A program made the translations under genes and the position numbers. From Priestia koreensis (lineage in GTDB: Bacteria; Bacillota; Bacilli; Bacillales; Bacillaceae_H), in contig NZ_LILC01000019.1 in the NCBI RefSeq assembly GCF_001274935.1, positions 1-64,000 of the forward strand: 64,000 bases of DNA, in the 5' to 3' direction. The notes under the pieces were generated by a model. It was not told the DNA's origin, did no database searches, and saw only the letters and a program-made list of their open reading frames with translations. Numbering within the stretch: position 1 is the stretch's first letter; every line of letters begins with the position of its first letter. This document shows, one piece after another, positions 26,800-38,519 of this stretch.

Positions 26800-27912
26800 A
26801 TGGGTCAGGAATTGGATTTAAGTAAATATAGTGTTCGTACTGATTTAGCGATTGAAGCACGTGAAATGGTTGTGCAGGACCGTGAAAAAGAACAGACATC
26901 GTCAGAAATTAAAGGCGTCATTGTGAAAGAAAAAGATGTGGATGGAATTAAAGTGACGCACGTGGAGGTAACGGCTGAAGGTGAAGAGGCCATCGGAAAG
27001 AAGAAAGGCCGTTATTTAACGTTAGAAGCTATCGGCATACGTGATAAAGACTCGGAATTTCAAAGTCGTGTGGAACGAGTTCTCGCCAAAGAAGTTCATC
27101 ACTTTATTAAAACGTTAAACATTGCGGACGACGCTACGTGCCTAGTAGTGGGGCTCGGAAACTGGAACGTAACGCCCGATGCGCTCGGCCCAATGGCAGT
27201 CGAAAACTTGGTGATTACGCGCCATCTTTTTGAACTAGAGCCTGAAAGCGTTGATGAAGGGTTCCGCCCTGTCTGTGCTCTTGCACCGGGTGTGATGGGG
27301 ATTACAGGAATTGAAACGAGCGAAGTGATTCGGGGGATTGTTGATCGCGTGAAGCCGGATTTTCTCATTGCAATTGATGCACTTGCAGCTCGGTCAATTG
27401 AGCGCGTCAATGCAACCATTCAATTATCTGACTCAGGTATTCATCCGGGATCTGGTGTTGGGAATAAACGAAAAGAGCTTAGTTATGAAACGCTCGGTAT
27501 TCCAGTTATCGCACTTGGTATTCCAACCGTTGTCGATGCTGTATCGATTACGAGTGATACGATCGATTTTATTTTAAAACACTTCGGACGTGAAATGAAA
27601 GATCAAGACAAGCCTTCCAAATCGCTTGTACCTGCTGGAATGACGTTTGGTGAGAAGAAGAAGCTAACAGAAGACGATCTTCCTGCTGAAGAACAGCGTC
27701 AAACGTATCTAGGGATGATTGGAACTCTTCCAGAAGATGAAAAGCGAAAGCTTATTCACGAAGTTCTTTCTCCGCTCGGACATAACTTAATGGTGACGCC
27801 AAAAGAAGTGGATATGTTCATGGAAGACATGGCAAACGTTGTAGCAGGTGGATTGAATGCGGCGCTTCATCATCAAATTGACCAAGATAATTTGGGGTCA
27901 TATACTCATTAA
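26800..27912 (+). CDS. gpr: Germination protease GPR
   Basis: Spore protease that degrades small acid-soluble proteins on germination. 370 residues. The N-terminal propeptide [15 protein letters not shown] is followed by LAIEA, the expected self-processing point of the zymogen. The conserved [20 protein letters not shown] and [12 protein letters not shown] segments are present. GGAGGGATG precedes ATG. The C-terminal half looks very like the B. megaterium enzyme from memory. spoIIP, next to gpr in B. subtilis, is absent here. Confidence 0.95.
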   Translation: MGQELDLSKYSVRTDLAIEAREMVVQDREKEQTSSEIKGVIVKEKDVDGIKVTHVEVTAEGEEAIGKKKGRYLTLEAIGIRDKDSEFQSRVERVLAKEVHHFIKTLNIADDATCLVVGLGNWNVTPDALGPMAVENLVITRHLFELEPESVDEGFRPVCALAPGVMGITGIETSEVIRGIVDRVKPDFLIAIDALAARSIERVNATIQLSDSGIHPGSGVGNKRKELSYETLGIPVIALGIPTVVDAVSITSDTIDFILKHFGREMKDQDKPSKSLVPAGMTFGEKKKLTEDDLPAEEQRQTYLGMIGTLPEDEKRKLIHEVLSPLGHNLMVTPKEVDMFMEDMANVVAGGLNAALHHQIDQDNLGSYTH

Positions 27913-28067
27913 CCGTTCGGTGGTTCTATCATTTTATCTAGTAGCGTATAGATAGAGTAGAGTTCCAAAAGCGCGAACGTGCAGTCAAGAAGCAATCGAT
28001 GTGAATGGAACCGTGTCTGAATAGCCATAATGGAAATAAAAGATCGGGAAAAGGAAGGTAATTCCCA

Positions 28068-28400
28068 ATGGTGAAATTTACGATTCGTTGTTTACTTGTC
28101 GCTTCGCTGCTGTTCTTTGGTGTCCTGCTGGGGATGCAAACGGCTAATGAAGGATTAATAAAAATGAAGGGCTACGAAGATCCCGCCCTGTCAAAAGCGG
28201 TTAATATTTCAACAGACGATGGAGAAGTAGAAGCCTCCGTGTTAGGTGCTAAATCAAAATTCAATTTAGAAGAAAAGCAGCAGCTATTAGAAAAACGAAA
28301 AGCGTTTAATCTTTTTTCAAATGCGGGTAAAAAAATTGCCAACGCAACAAAAGGAGCAGCGGAAAAAGGGATGCACCTATTAGATGGCATTTTTAAGTAA
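28068..28400 (+). CDS. yqxA: YqxA family protein (DUF3679)
   Basis: A 110-residue protein with one N-terminal membrane segment (about 5-24) and a soluble tail containing a predicted amphipathic helix. It is YqxA, which lies between spoIIP and lepA in B. subtilis. AAGGAAGG precedes ATG. Function unknown; sporulation linked by context. Confidence 0.75.
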   Translation: MVKFTIRCLLVASLLFFGVLLGMQTANEGLIKMKGYEDPALSKAVNISTDDGEVEASVLGAKSKFNLEEKQQLLEKRKAFNLFSNAGKKIANATKGAAEKGMHLLDGIFK

Positions 28401-28432
28401 GGGCCATTGCGTTGAAATGGATGAACGTTCAT

Positions 28433-28476
28433 AAAAAGTCTAGCATACCAATTCGGTAGGACATGCTAGACTTTTT
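28433..28476 (+). terminator. Terminator after yqxA
   Basis: AAAAAGTCTAGCAT / ATGCTAGACTTTTT, a 14-bp stem with a 16-nt loop. Confidence 0.85.
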
Positions 28477-28520
28477 GCTTTTACACGGACGAGGGGCACT
28501 CTTTTCTCTAATATTGAATA

Positions 28521-28549
28521 TTGTATATTGTAGTTTCTATTGATATAAT
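28521..28549 (+). promoter_or_regulatory. Sigma-A promoter of lepA
   Basis: TTGTAT-N17-TATAAT with a perfect -10, 47 nt before lepA. Confidence 0.65.
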
Positions 28550-28596
28550 CTAAACTAATGTATTCTTGTCGATTTTTAGTAGGAGTGAAGTAGTGA

Positions 28597-30420
28597 ATGG
28601 ATAGAGAAGCAAAATTAAAGCGACAGTCAAAAATTCGTAACTTTTCAATCATCGCTCATATTGACCATGGAAAATCTACTCTAGCAGACCGCATTCTAGA
28701 AAAAACGAATGCGTTAACGTCTCGTGAGATGAAAGCACAGCTTTTAGATTCAATGGACTTAGAACGTGAACGTGGAATTACGATTAAACTTAATGCCGTC
28801 CAGTTAACATACAAAGCAAAAGACGGAGAAGAGTATATTTTTCATTTAATTGATACACCGGGGCACGTCGATTTTACATACGAAGTTTCCCGAAGCCTTG
28901 CAGCCTGTGAAGGTGCGGTACTCGTAGTAGATGCGGCTCAGGGAATTGAAGCACAAACGCTAGCAAACGTTTATTTAGCGTTAGACAATGACTTGGAGAT
29001 TCTACCTGTTATTAATAAAATTGATTTGCCAAGTGCAGAGCCAGAGCGTGTTCGTCAAGAAGTAGAAGACGTGATCGGATTAGACGCTTCAGAAGCAGTT
29101 CTAGCTTCTGCTAAGGCTGGTATCGGAATTGAAGAAATTCTAGAGCAAGTCGTGGCAAAAGTGCCGGCACCAATAGGAGACCCTGAAGGACCGCTAAAAG
29201 CAATGATTTTTGACTCCTTATACGACTCTTATCGTGGGGTAGTAGCCTACATTCGAATTGTTGAAGGTAGTGTGAAAGTTGGAGACAAAATCAGAATGAT
29301 GGCAACGGGCAAAGAATTCGAAGTAACCGAGCTAGGTGTGTTCACACCAAAAGCAGTGGCGAAAGAAGAATTATCTGTTGGAGACGTTGGCTTCTTAACG
29401 GCTGCGATCAAAAACGTTGGTGATACACGAGTAGGGGACACAATTACGCACGTTAAGAACAGTGCAACAGAGCCTCTACCAGGTTATCGTCGATTAAATC
29501 CAATGGTATTCTGTGGTCTGTACCCAATTGATACAGCGAAATACAACGATCTGCGTGAAGCTCTTGAGAAGCTTGAGTTAAATGACTCAGCTCTACAGTT
29601 CGAGCCAGAAACATCTCAAGCGCTTGGGTTCGGTTTCCGCTGTGGGTTCTTAGGTCTTCTGCACATGGAGATCATCCAAGAGCGTATTGAGCGCGAATTC
29701 AAGATCGATCTTATTACAACAGCACCAAGTGTTATTTACGACGTGCATTTAACAGACGGAGAATCGTTACGTGTAGATAACCCTTCTAACATGCCAGATC
29801 CACAAAAGATTGACCATGTTGAAGAACCATATGTGAAAGCAACGGTAATGGTTCCAAATGATTATGTTGGGGCTGTAATGGAGCTTTGTCAGAAGAAACG
29901 TGGTATTTTCATCGATATGCAATACCTAGATGAGAACCGTGTAAGTATTGTGTACGAAATTCCACTTTCAGAAATCGTGTATGACTTCTTTGATCAGTTA
30001 AAATCAAGCACAAAAGGATATGCTTCTTTTGACTACGAGTTAATTGGATACAAAGCGTCGTCACTTGTGAAGATGGACATTCTATTAAATGCTGAAAAAG
30101 TCGATGCGCTTTCTTTCATCGTTCACCGTGATTCAGCTTATGACCGTGGAAAGCTTATTGTTGAAAAACTAAAAGAGCTTATTCCGCGTCAGCAGTTCGA
30201 AGTACCGATTCAAGCAGCCGTAGGGCAAAAGATTGTGGCTCGTTCTACGATCAAGGCAATGCGTAAAAACGTATTAGCTAAATGTTACGGGGGAGATATT
30301 TCCCGTAAGCGTAAATTGCTTGATAAGCAAAAAGAAGGTAAAAAGCGTATGAAGCAAGTAGGTTCTGTAGAGGTTCCACAAGAAGCCTTCATGGCCGTTC
30401 TGAAAATGGACGAAGATTAA
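28597..30420 (+). CDS. lepA: Elongation factor 4 (LepA)
   Basis: Ribosome-bound GTPase acting in back-translocation or assembly of stalled ribosomes. G1 is AHIDHGKST at 20-28, G3 is DTPGHVDF, G4 is NKID. The length of 607 and the C-terminal domain ([28 protein letters not shown]) are characteristic. GGAGTGA precedes ATG by about 11 nt. Confidence 0.97.
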   Translation: MDREAKLKRQSKIRNFSIIAHIDHGKSTLADRILEKTNALTSREMKAQLLDSMDLERERGITIKLNAVQLTYKAKDGEEYIFHLIDTPGHVDFTYEVSRSLAACEGAVLVVDAAQGIEAQTLANVYLALDNDLEILPVINKIDLPSAEPERVRQEVEDVIGLDASEAVLASAKAGIGIEEILEQVVAKVPAPIGDPEGPLKAMIFDSLYDSYRGVVAYIRIVEGSVKVGDKIRMMATGKEFEVTELGVFTPKAVAKEELSVGDVGFLTAAIKNVGDTRVGDTITHVKNSATEPLPGYRRLNPMVFCGLYPIDTAKYNDLREALEKLELNDSALQFEPETSQALGFGFRCGFLGLLHMEIIQERIEREFKIDLITTAPSVIYDVHLTDGESLRVDNPSNMPDPQKIDHVEEPYVKATVMVPNDYVGAVMELCQKKRGIFIDMQYLDENRVSIVYEIPLSEIVYDFFDQLKSSTKGYASFDYELIGYKASSLVKMDILLNAEKVDALSFIVHRDSAYDRGKLIVEKLKELIPRQQFEVPIQAAVGQKIVARSTIKAMRKNVLAKCYGGDISRKRKLLDKQKEGKKRMKQVGSVEVPQEAFMAVLKMDED

Positions 30421-30476
30421 TGAGAGAAAAAGGAAATGAAATCCTGATCGTTTGAACAGTCTTTCAATCTTTTACG

Positions 30477-30485
30477 TGTTATAAT
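30477..30485 (+). promoter_or_regulatory. Extended -10 promoter-like site between lepA and hemW
   Basis: TGTTATAAT fits TGnTATAAT. No good -35 is spaced from it. A terminator lies 26 nt downstream, so a transcript from here would be only about 50 nt. Confidence 0.4.
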
Positions 30486-30510
30486 AAATCCCATTCAGAT
30501 GGGAAACAGG

Positions 30511-30543
30511 AAAAATACCGCAGAATCTGTCTGCGGTATTTTT
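30511..30543 (+). terminator. Terminator before hemW
   Basis: AAAAATACCGCAG / CTGCGGTATTTTT, a 13-bp stem with a 7-nt loop and a T-run. Confidence 0.85.
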
Positions 30544-30574
30544 CTAATTCTTATCCAAACGAGGTGAAGCTACA

Positions 30575-31717
30575 ATGGTGAAAGCCGCCTATTTGCATAT
30601 TCCATTTTGTCATCACATTTGTCACTATTGTGATTTTAATAAAGTGTTTTTTCAAAATCAGCCAGTTGAGGCTTATCTAGAGGCAATGGATCAAGAAATG
30701 AAACAAACCGTTTCTGCTTTCCCAACCAAAGAGTTGGAGACCATTTTTGTAGGGGGAGGAACACCTACAGCACTAGATGAAAAGCAATTAGAGCAATTTT
30801 TAACGAGCATTCGCACTCACTTGCCGCTAGCTAATAACGGGGAGTATACGTTCGAAGCAAATCCTAATGAGCTAACAAAAGAAAAATTGACGCTTTTAAA
30901 AGAGTACGGTGTAAACCGTCTTAGCATTGGCGTGCAAACATTTAATGAAGAGCTTCTAAAAACCATCGGTCGTGTTCATACAAATGAGGAAGTGGAGCGC
31001 TTAGTAAAGCTCGCAAAAGAAATGGGCTTCTCGAACATTAGCTTGGATTTGATGTATGGACTTCCTGGACAAGACTTAGAGATGTTCCATCAGTCTATCG
31101 AGAAAGCACTCGAATTGGACGTTGAACATATCTCGTCATACTCACTCATCGTTGAACCGAAAACCGTTTTTTATAACTTGATGAGAAAAGGCAAGCTTCA
31201 TACACCGTCAGAAGATGATGAAGCGAAGATGTACGGGTTCTTGATGGACACGTTAGCGAAATCAAACTTCAATCAATACGAAATCAGCAACTTTGCAAAG
31301 CCAGGTTATGAAAGCAGGCACAATCTAACATACTGGGATAATGAAGAGTATTATGGGATTGGAGCTGGGGCACATGGTTATGTAGGAGGCGTTAGACGCT
31401 CCAACGTAGCGCCGATTAAACGATACATGGATCTCGTAGAAGAAAAGGGCTTTGCCTATTTAGATGAACATGTTGTCACAGTGGGCGAGCAGCTAGAAGA
31501 AGAAATGTTCCTTGGTCTTCGAAAAACGAAAGGCGTTTCCAAAGAGCGCTTTGCGGAAAAATTTGGCCAAAGCATTCAATCTGTATTCGGTGAGGCAATT
31601 GCTGAGCAAGCAAAGCTAGGCTTACTAACGGATGAAGATGGCTATGTACGCCTTACGACAAAAGGTCGTTTTTTAGGTAACGAAGTGTTTCAAGCGTTTC
31701 TAGGGATTAATGATTGA
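30575..31717 (+). CDS. hemW: HemW, radical SAM heme-handling protein (coproporphyrinogen oxidase-like)
   Basis: A radical SAM enzyme with an iron-sulfur cluster motif CxxxCxxC at Cys12, Cys16 and Cys19. The glycine-rich SAM site FVGGGTPT is present. Length 380 is that of HemW rather than the longer coproporphyrinogen dehydrogenase HemN. It probably inserts heme into target proteins. It sits between lepA and hrcA as in B. subtilis. Confidence 0.9.
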   Translation: MVKAAYLHIPFCHHICHYCDFNKVFFQNQPVEAYLEAMDQEMKQTVSAFPTKELETIFVGGGTPTALDEKQLEQFLTSIRTHLPLANNGEYTFEANPNELTKEKLTLLKEYGVNRLSIGVQTFNEELLKTIGRVHTNEEVERLVKLAKEMGFSNISLDLMYGLPGQDLEMFHQSIEKALELDVEHISSYSLIVEPKTVFYNLMRKGKLHTPSEDDEAKMYGFLMDTLAKSNFNQYEISNFAKPGYESRHNLTYWDNEEYYGIGAGAHGYVGGVRRSNVAPIKRYMDLVEEKGFAYLDEHVVTVGEQLEEEMFLGLRKTKGVSKERFAEKFGQSIQSVFGEAIAEQAKLGLLTDEDGYVRLTTKGRFLGNEVFQAFLGIND

Positions 31718-31742
31718 CATTAAAAAGGTGATTTGGTAATTT
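31714..31742 (+). promoter_or_regulatory. Sigma-A promoter of the hrcA-dnaK operon
   Basis: TTGACA (31714-31719), 17 nt, TAATTT (31737-31742). The -35 overlaps the end of hemW. The CIRCE operator begins 11 nt downstream. Confidence 0.6.
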
Positions 31743-31752
31743 AGTATTAGAT

Positions 31753-31779
31753 TTAGCACTCGTTATAAAGGAGTGCTAA
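31753..31779 (+). promoter_or_regulatory. CIRCE operator
   Basis: TTAGCACTC-N9-GAGTGCTAA, an exact match to the HrcA-binding inverted repeat. It sits in the leader of hrcA, so the operon is repressed by its first product until heat stress. Confidence 0.97.
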
Positions 31780-31794
31780 CAGAGGTGATGAAAG

Positions 31795-32826
31795 GTGCTA
31801 ACAGAACGACAATTGTTGATTTTGCAAGTGATTATTGACGATTTCATTCGATCTGCACAGCCGGTAGGTTCTCGAACCTTATCGAAAAAAGAAGACATTA
31901 GCTTTAGTTCTGCTACGATTCGAAACGAAATGGCGGATTTAGAAGAATTAGGATTTATTGAAAAAACCCATAGCTCTTCAGGTCGAGTTCCTTCTGAAAA
32001 AGGATATCGCTATTACGTGGATCATTTAATATCCCCACAGTTGTTAACAGTAGCTGACATCTCTAAGGTAAAGTCTCTTTTTGCGGAAAGGATCTTCGAG
32101 CTAGAGCAGGTCGTCCAAAAATCAGCACAAATTTTATCTGAATTAACAAATCTGACATCTATCGTGTTAGGACCAAGAGTTACCACACATCGTTTAAAAC
32201 AAATTCAAATCTTACCTCTTAGCGGTGAGTCAGCCGTTGCCATTATTGTAACGGATACGGGACATGTTGAAAGCAAAACAATTTCCGTGCCGAAAACTGT
32301 AAGAGGAACAGATCTCGAAAAAATGGTCAACATTTTAAATGAACGACTTGTAGGCGTCCCGATGGTTGAATTACACGATCGGATTTATAAAGAGATCGCG
32401 GTCTTACTGCGCGCTCATATTCATGAATATGAGCAATCCGTAGAGATGATCTCAAACATTTTGCATGTCGACAATGAGGAGAAGATCTTCATTGGCGGTA
32501 AGACAAATATGTTGAATCAGCCAGAATTTAATGATATTAATAAGGTTCGTTCATTGCTTACAATGATTGAGCAAGAAGATCAGGTAACGCGCCTGCTACA
32601 CTCGAATAAGTTAGGTATTCAAGTGAAAATCGGTCGCGAAAATCAAGAAAGCGCGATGGAGAATTGTAGTTTGATTACGGCTACGTATTCTCTAGGAGGC
32701 GAGCAGTTAGGCAGAATTGCGGTGTTAGGTCCAACACGAATGGAATATTCACGTGTAATTAGTCTACTGCAGTTATTCTCGCACGATTTTGCGCAAGGCT
32801 GGCAAAACTTACATTTAAAAGAATAG
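31795..32826 (+). CDS. hrcA: Heat-inducible transcription repressor HrcA
   Basis: Repressor of class I heat-shock genes. 343 residues with an N-terminal winged helix ([20 protein letters not shown]) and a GAF-like domain. GTG 31795 with GAGGTGATG upstream. It follows its CIRCE site and precedes grpE-dnaK-dnaJ. Confidence 0.95.
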   Translation: MLTERQLLILQVIIDDFIRSAQPVGSRTLSKKEDISFSSATIRNEMADLEELGFIEKTHSSSGRVPSEKGYRYYVDHLISPQLLTVADISKVKSLFAERIFELEQVVQKSAQILSELTNLTSIVLGPRVTTHRLKQIQILPLSGESAVAIIVTDTGHVESKTISVPKTVRGTDLEKMVNILNERLVGVPMVELHDRIYKEIAVLLRAHIHEYEQSVEMISNILHVDNEEKIFIGGKTNMLNQPEFNDINKVRSLLTMIEQEDQVTRLLHSNKLGIQVKIGRENQESAMENCSLITATYSLGGEQLGRIAVLGPTRMEYSRVISLLQLFSHDFAQGWQNLHLKE

Positions 32827-32960
32827 CTTATTTGTGTGTAATGTAGGTTTAGAATAAAATGCAATATGGAAAGTATAAAGAGGGTGTGCCCTTGTTGCTT
32901 GTTAGGGGGCATGTCCTGGTCAAATAGCCAATGGCTATATATTTAAGGGAGGTGAAACCA

Positions 32961-33530
32961 TTGGCAAACGAGAAACACACATCGGAAGAAATGGTAGAGG
33001 AATCAGTTCATACTGAAGAAGTAGAAGAAACTGATGTACACGAGGAAACAGCGGAACAAGCTGAAGAGAAAGATGCGAAAGACGTAGAAATTGAAGCCCT
33101 TCAAGCAAAAGTAGATGAGCAGGAAAACCGCTATCTACGCCTGCAAGCAGACTTTGATAACCTTCGTCGCCGCACACGCTTAGACGCAGAATCTGCTGAG
33201 AAGTATCGTGCTCAAAAACTTATTACTGACATTTTACCAGCTCTTGATAACTTTGAAAGAGCGTTAAAAGTAGATACAGAGGAAGCTCAAAACGATGCAA
33301 TCTTACAAGGAATGCAAATGGTCTATCGTCAACTAGCTGAAGCTCTTCAAAAAGAAGGACTTGAGGCAATTGAAGCGGTAGGAAGCCCGTTTGATCCTTA
33401 TCTTCACCAAGCCGTTATGCAAGTTGAAGATGATTCTTATGAACCGAACACGGTTGTAGAAGAATTCCAAAAAGGATATAAGCTAAAAGATAAAGTCATT
33501 CGCCCATCTATGGTGAAAGTGAATCAATAA
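32961..33530 (+). CDS. grpE: Nucleotide exchange factor GrpE
   Basis: Releases ADP from DnaK. About 189 residues: an acidic disordered N-terminus, a long coiled-coil (about 45-100, [18 protein letters not shown]) and a C-terminal beta domain with the VxKGYKL-like ending. TTG 32961 is placed after a strong GGGAGGTGA; a frame opening at 32931 without a ribosome site is not likely. Confidence 0.93.
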   Translation: MANEKHTSEEMVEESVHTEEVEETDVHEETAEQAEEKDAKDVEIEALQAKVDEQENRYLRLQADFDNLRRRTRLDAESAEKYRAQKLITDILPALDNFERALKVDTEEAQNDAILQGMQMVYRQLAEALQKEGLEAIEAVGSPFDPYLHQAVMQVEDDSYEPNTVVEEFQKGYKLKDKVIRPSMVKVNQ

Positions 33531-33555
33531 TAAATACATATTATATAGGAGGTAG

Positions 33556-35394
<1,839 letters not shown>

Positions 35395-35414
35395 TATTAC
35401 ACATGTACGAAAAC

Positions 35415-35453
35415 AAAAAGTCAAAGTCAGGCTCGTCTTGGCTTTGACTTTTT
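35415..35453 (+). terminator. Terminator between dnaK and dnaJ
   Basis: AAAAAGTCAAAG / CTTTGACTTTTT, 12-bp stem, T-run. It would reduce dnaJ expression from the hrcA promoter. Confidence 0.8.
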
Positions 35454-35484
35454 GTAGTTTATCTGGAAACAATGGAGTTTAGTA

Positions 35485-35514
35485 TTGCGATGAAAAGAAC
35501 GTTAGTGATAGAAT
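35485..35514 (+). promoter_or_regulatory. Candidate sigma-A promoter of dnaJ
   Basis: TTGCGA, 18 nt, TAGAAT, 35 nt before dnaJ, downstream of the dnaK terminator. Confidence 0.45.
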
Positions 35515-35548
35515 AATTTTTATGTGAAAGAAACCGGGGTGAGTATTG

Positions 35549-36676
35549 ATGAGTAAACGAGATTATTACGAAGTCCTTGGAATTAGTAAAGGTGCTTCAA
35601 AGGACGAAATTAAAAAATCGTACCGAAAACTATCCAAGAAGTATCATCCAGACATCAATAAGGAAGCGGACGCAGCCGATAAATTTAAGGAAATTAAAGA
35701 AGCGTACGAAGTGTTAGGTGATGATCAAAAGAGAGCTCACTACGATCAGTTCGGTCATACAGATCCTAACCAAGGCTTTGGTGGATTTGGCGGAGGCGGC
35801 GACTTCGGTGGTGGATTCGGATTCGAAGACATTTTCAGCTCTATTTTCGGTGGGGGACGTCGACGTGATCCAAACGCACCGCGTCAAGGCGCCGATTTAC
35901 AATATACGATGACACTAAGCTTTGAAGAAGCGGTGTTTGGAAAAGATACAACAATTGAAATTCCACGTGAAGAAACATGTGATACATGTAGCGGTACAGG
36001 AGCGAAGCCGGGAACAAAAGTGGACACTTGTTCACACTGTCATGGTTCAGGGCAGCTAAACGTCGAGCAATCAACTCCGTTTGGCCGAATCGTCAATCGC
36101 CGTGTATGTCACCATTGTAATGGAACGGGCAAAATCATTCGTGACAAATGTAAAACGTGTCATGGTGATGGAAAAGTAACAAAAACAACAAAAATTAACG
36201 TCAAAATTCCAGCAGGTGTGGATGACGGTCAGCAGCTACGCGTATCCGGTCAAGGCGAGCCAGGTGTCAACGGTGGCCCACAAGGTGACCTGTATGTTGT
36301 ATTCCAAGTTCGTTCTCACGAATTCTTTGAGCGAAATGGTGATGACATCTATTGCGAAATGCCGTTAACATTTGCTCAAGCAGCGCTCGGTGACGAAATT
36401 GAAGTACCGACGTTACATGGAAAAGTGAAGCTGAAAATTCCAGCAGGCACGCAAACAGGCACAAAATTCCGTCTAAAAGGAAAAGGTGTTGCAAACGTGC
36501 GTGGTTATGGACAAGGAGACCAGCACATCCAAGTGCGCGTCATTACGCCAGCTAAACTGTCGGATAAACAAAAACAGTTATTACGCGATTTTGTAGATTT
36601 AAGTGGGCAAGGAGCTCCCGATGAGCAACATGATTCATTTTTCGCAAAAGTACGCCGTGCCTTTAAAGGTGAATAA
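35549..36676 (+). CDS. dnaJ: Chaperone DnaJ (Hsp40)
   Basis: Co-chaperone that stimulates DnaK. 375 residues: J-domain with HPD at 33-35, Gly/Phe-rich segment (about 72-110), four CxxCxGxG zinc repeats (about 142-210), and the C-terminal substrate domain. ATG 35549 with GGGGTGAG upstream; a TTG 3 nt earlier is less likely. Confidence 0.96.
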   Translation: MSKRDYYEVLGISKGASKDEIKKSYRKLSKKYHPDINKEADAADKFKEIKEAYEVLGDDQKRAHYDQFGHTDPNQGFGGFGGGGDFGGGFGFEDIFSSIFGGGRRRDPNAPRQGADLQYTMTLSFEEAVFGKDTTIEIPREETCDTCSGTGAKPGTKVDTCSHCHGSGQLNVEQSTPFGRIVNRRVCHHCNGTGKIIRDKCKTCHGDGKVTKTTKINVKIPAGVDDGQQLRVSGQGEPGVNGGPQGDLYVVFQVRSHEFFERNGDDIYCEMPLTFAQAALGDEIEVPTLHGKVKLKIPAGTQTGTKFRLKGKGVANVRGYGQGDQHIQVRVITPAKLSDKQKQLLRDFVDLSGQGAPDEQHDSFFAKVRRAFKGE

Positions 36677-36710
36677 GCATTTAGGAATCTAGGAATGGAG
36701 TTGGTAGATA

Positions 36711-37655
36711 ATGAAATGGTCTGAAATTTGCATTCATACAACAAATGAAGCAATCGAACCGATTTCGAATATTTTACATGAAGCAGGAGCAAGTGGAGTT
36801 GTGATTGAAGATCCAGAGGACTTAATTAAAGAGCGTGAAAACAAGTTCGGCGAGATCTACCAACTCAATCCGCAAGATTATCCGGTGGAAGGGGTGCTTG
36901 TCAAAGCATACCTTCCTATTAATAGCTTTTTAGGCGAAACGGTTGACGCGATTAAAGAATCCATCAATAGTCTGCTTGTTTATAACTTCGATTTAGGAGC
37001 AAACGTTGTAACGATTAGCGAAGTGCATGAAGAAGAGTGGGCAACAGCATGGAAAAAGTATTATAATCCTGTTAAAATTTCTGAGCGCTTTACAATCGTT
37101 CCGACGTGGGAAGATTATGAACCGGTGAGCACAGATGAGCTTATTATTGAGCTAGATCCAGGAATGGCATTTGGAACGGGGACACATCCTACAACGGTTA
37201 TGTCACTTCAAGCAATCGAGAAAAAAGTACAGCCGGGTGATACGGTTGTGGACGTTGGGACAGGCTCTGGTGTATTAAGCATCGGTGCAGCGCAGCTTGG
37301 AGCAAAAGAAGTTCGCGCGATGGATTTAGATGAAGTAGCGGTTGAATCTGCTCGTTTGAACATTAAGCTAAACAAAGTTCAAGACGTTGTAACGGTTTCG
37401 CAAAATAACCTGCTTGATAACGTTGAAGGACCTGTAGACGTGGTAGTAGCGAATATTTTAGCTGAAATTATTGTGCGTTTTGTAGAGGATGCGGCACGTA
37501 TTTTAAAACCAGGTGGTTTCTTCATCACATCAGGAATTATTAACAAGAAGAAAGAAGATGTTAAGCAAGCCTTAACAGATGCTGGTTTCTTAATTCAAGA
37601 AACAACGTTGATGGAGGACTGGGTAGCGATTATTGCCCAAAAACCTGCTGAATAA
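36711..37655 (+). CDS. prmA: Ribosomal protein L11 methyltransferase PrmA
   Basis: Methylates L11. 314 residues. The SAM-binding [13 protein letters not shown] motif, the [14 protein letters not shown] loop and the NILAEI motif are diagnostic. GGAGTTGG precedes ATG. It follows dnaJ in the usual order. Confidence 0.95.
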   Translation: MKWSEICIHTTNEAIEPISNILHEAGASGVVIEDPEDLIKERENKFGEIYQLNPQDYPVEGVLVKAYLPINSFLGETVDAIKESINSLLVYNFDLGANVVTISEVHEEEWATAWKKYYNPVKISERFTIVPTWEDYEPVSTDELIIELDPGMAFGTGTHPTTVMSLQAIEKKVQPGDTVVDVGTGSGVLSIGAAQLGAKEVRAMDLDEVAVESARLNIKLNKVQDVVTVSQNNLLDNVEGPVDVVVANILAEIIVRFVEDAARILKPGGFFITSGIINKKKEDVKQALTDAGFLIQETTLMEDWVAIIAQKPAE

Positions 37656-37697
37656 TTGATAAAATAAATCCGTTTATGGGAATGAATAACAACTATA

Positions 37698-37729
37698 GAC
37701 AAGGAACTGAGGTTCCTTGTCCTTCCTTT
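37698..37729 (+). terminator. Possible weak terminator between prmA and rsmE
   Basis: GACAAGGAAC / GTTCCTTGTC, a perfect 10-bp stem with a 4-nt loop, followed by CTTCCTTT. The T-run is broken, so it may only pause or protect the transcript. Confidence 0.45.
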
Positions 37730-37761
37730 ACGGGAAAATGTTCGAGGAAAGGTGCGGACCT

Positions 37762-38514
37762 ATGCAACGATATTTTTTAGCTAATCATGATTTTGAAGAT
37801 GAGCGTGTCGTGATTAAAGGTGATGATGCTCACCATATCATTCGCGTTATGAGGATGGTTGCCGGTGACGAAGTAATATGTTGTAATGAGAAGGATGAAT
37901 CCGCTTTATGCACCATCGAAGATGTATCATCAGGCGATGTTGTGTTGAACGTAACGAAATGGCTTGACGAACGAAAGGAATTACCTGTTTCAGTGACTAT
38001 AGCGAATGGATTGCCTAAAGGGGATAAGCTGGAACTGATTATTCAAAAAGGGACCGAGCTCGGTGCAGCAAAGTTTATCCCTTTTATTGCAGGTCGTTCT
38101 ATTGTGAAATGGGATGAGAAAAAAGGCAAAAAGAAGCTTGAGCGCTGGCAGAAAATTGCCAAGGAAGCAGCCGAGCAATCTCATCGAACCAAATGTCCGG
38201 TAGTAACAGAGCCGTTAACGGTTCAAAAACTCATTGAAGAAGCAAAGAACTATGATCGCATCATCGTTGCGTATGAGGAAGAAGCGAAGGCGGGAGAATC
38301 TGCTAACTTATATAAAAGCCTCTCTAGTCTGACAAAGGGCCAATCCGTTCTTGTCGTAATTGGACCTGAAGGCGGTTTAACCGAAAAAGAAGTCCAACTT
38401 TTAAAAGAAAATGGATCTGTTATATGCGGCTTCGGCCCAAGGATTTTACGTACGGAAACAGCGTCTATGTATGTGCTAGCAGCTGTTTCGTACCAAACTG
38501 AACTAATGGAGTGA
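37762..38514 (+). CDS. rsmE: 16S rRNA m3U1498 methyltransferase RsmE
   Basis: SPOUT methyltransferase; 250 residues with the trefoil knot signatures IGPEGGLTEKE and LGPRILRTET-like GFGPRILRTETA near the end. ATG 37762 has AAAGGTG upstream; a longer frame from 37717 is not needed. Its stop overlaps the ribosome site of mtaB. Confidence 0.92.
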   Translation: MQRYFLANHDFEDERVVIKGDDAHHIIRVMRMVAGDEVICCNEKDESALCTIEDVSSGDVVLNVTKWLDERKELPVSVTIANGLPKGDKLELIIQKGTELGAAKFIPFIAGRSIVKWDEKKGKKKLERWQKIAKEAAEQSHRTKCPVVTEPLTVQKLIEEAKNYDRIIVAYEEEAKAGESANLYKSLSSLTKGQSVLVVIGPEGGLTEKEVQLLKENGSVICGFGPRILRTETASMYVLAAVSYQTELME

Positions 38515-38519
38515 TGAAC

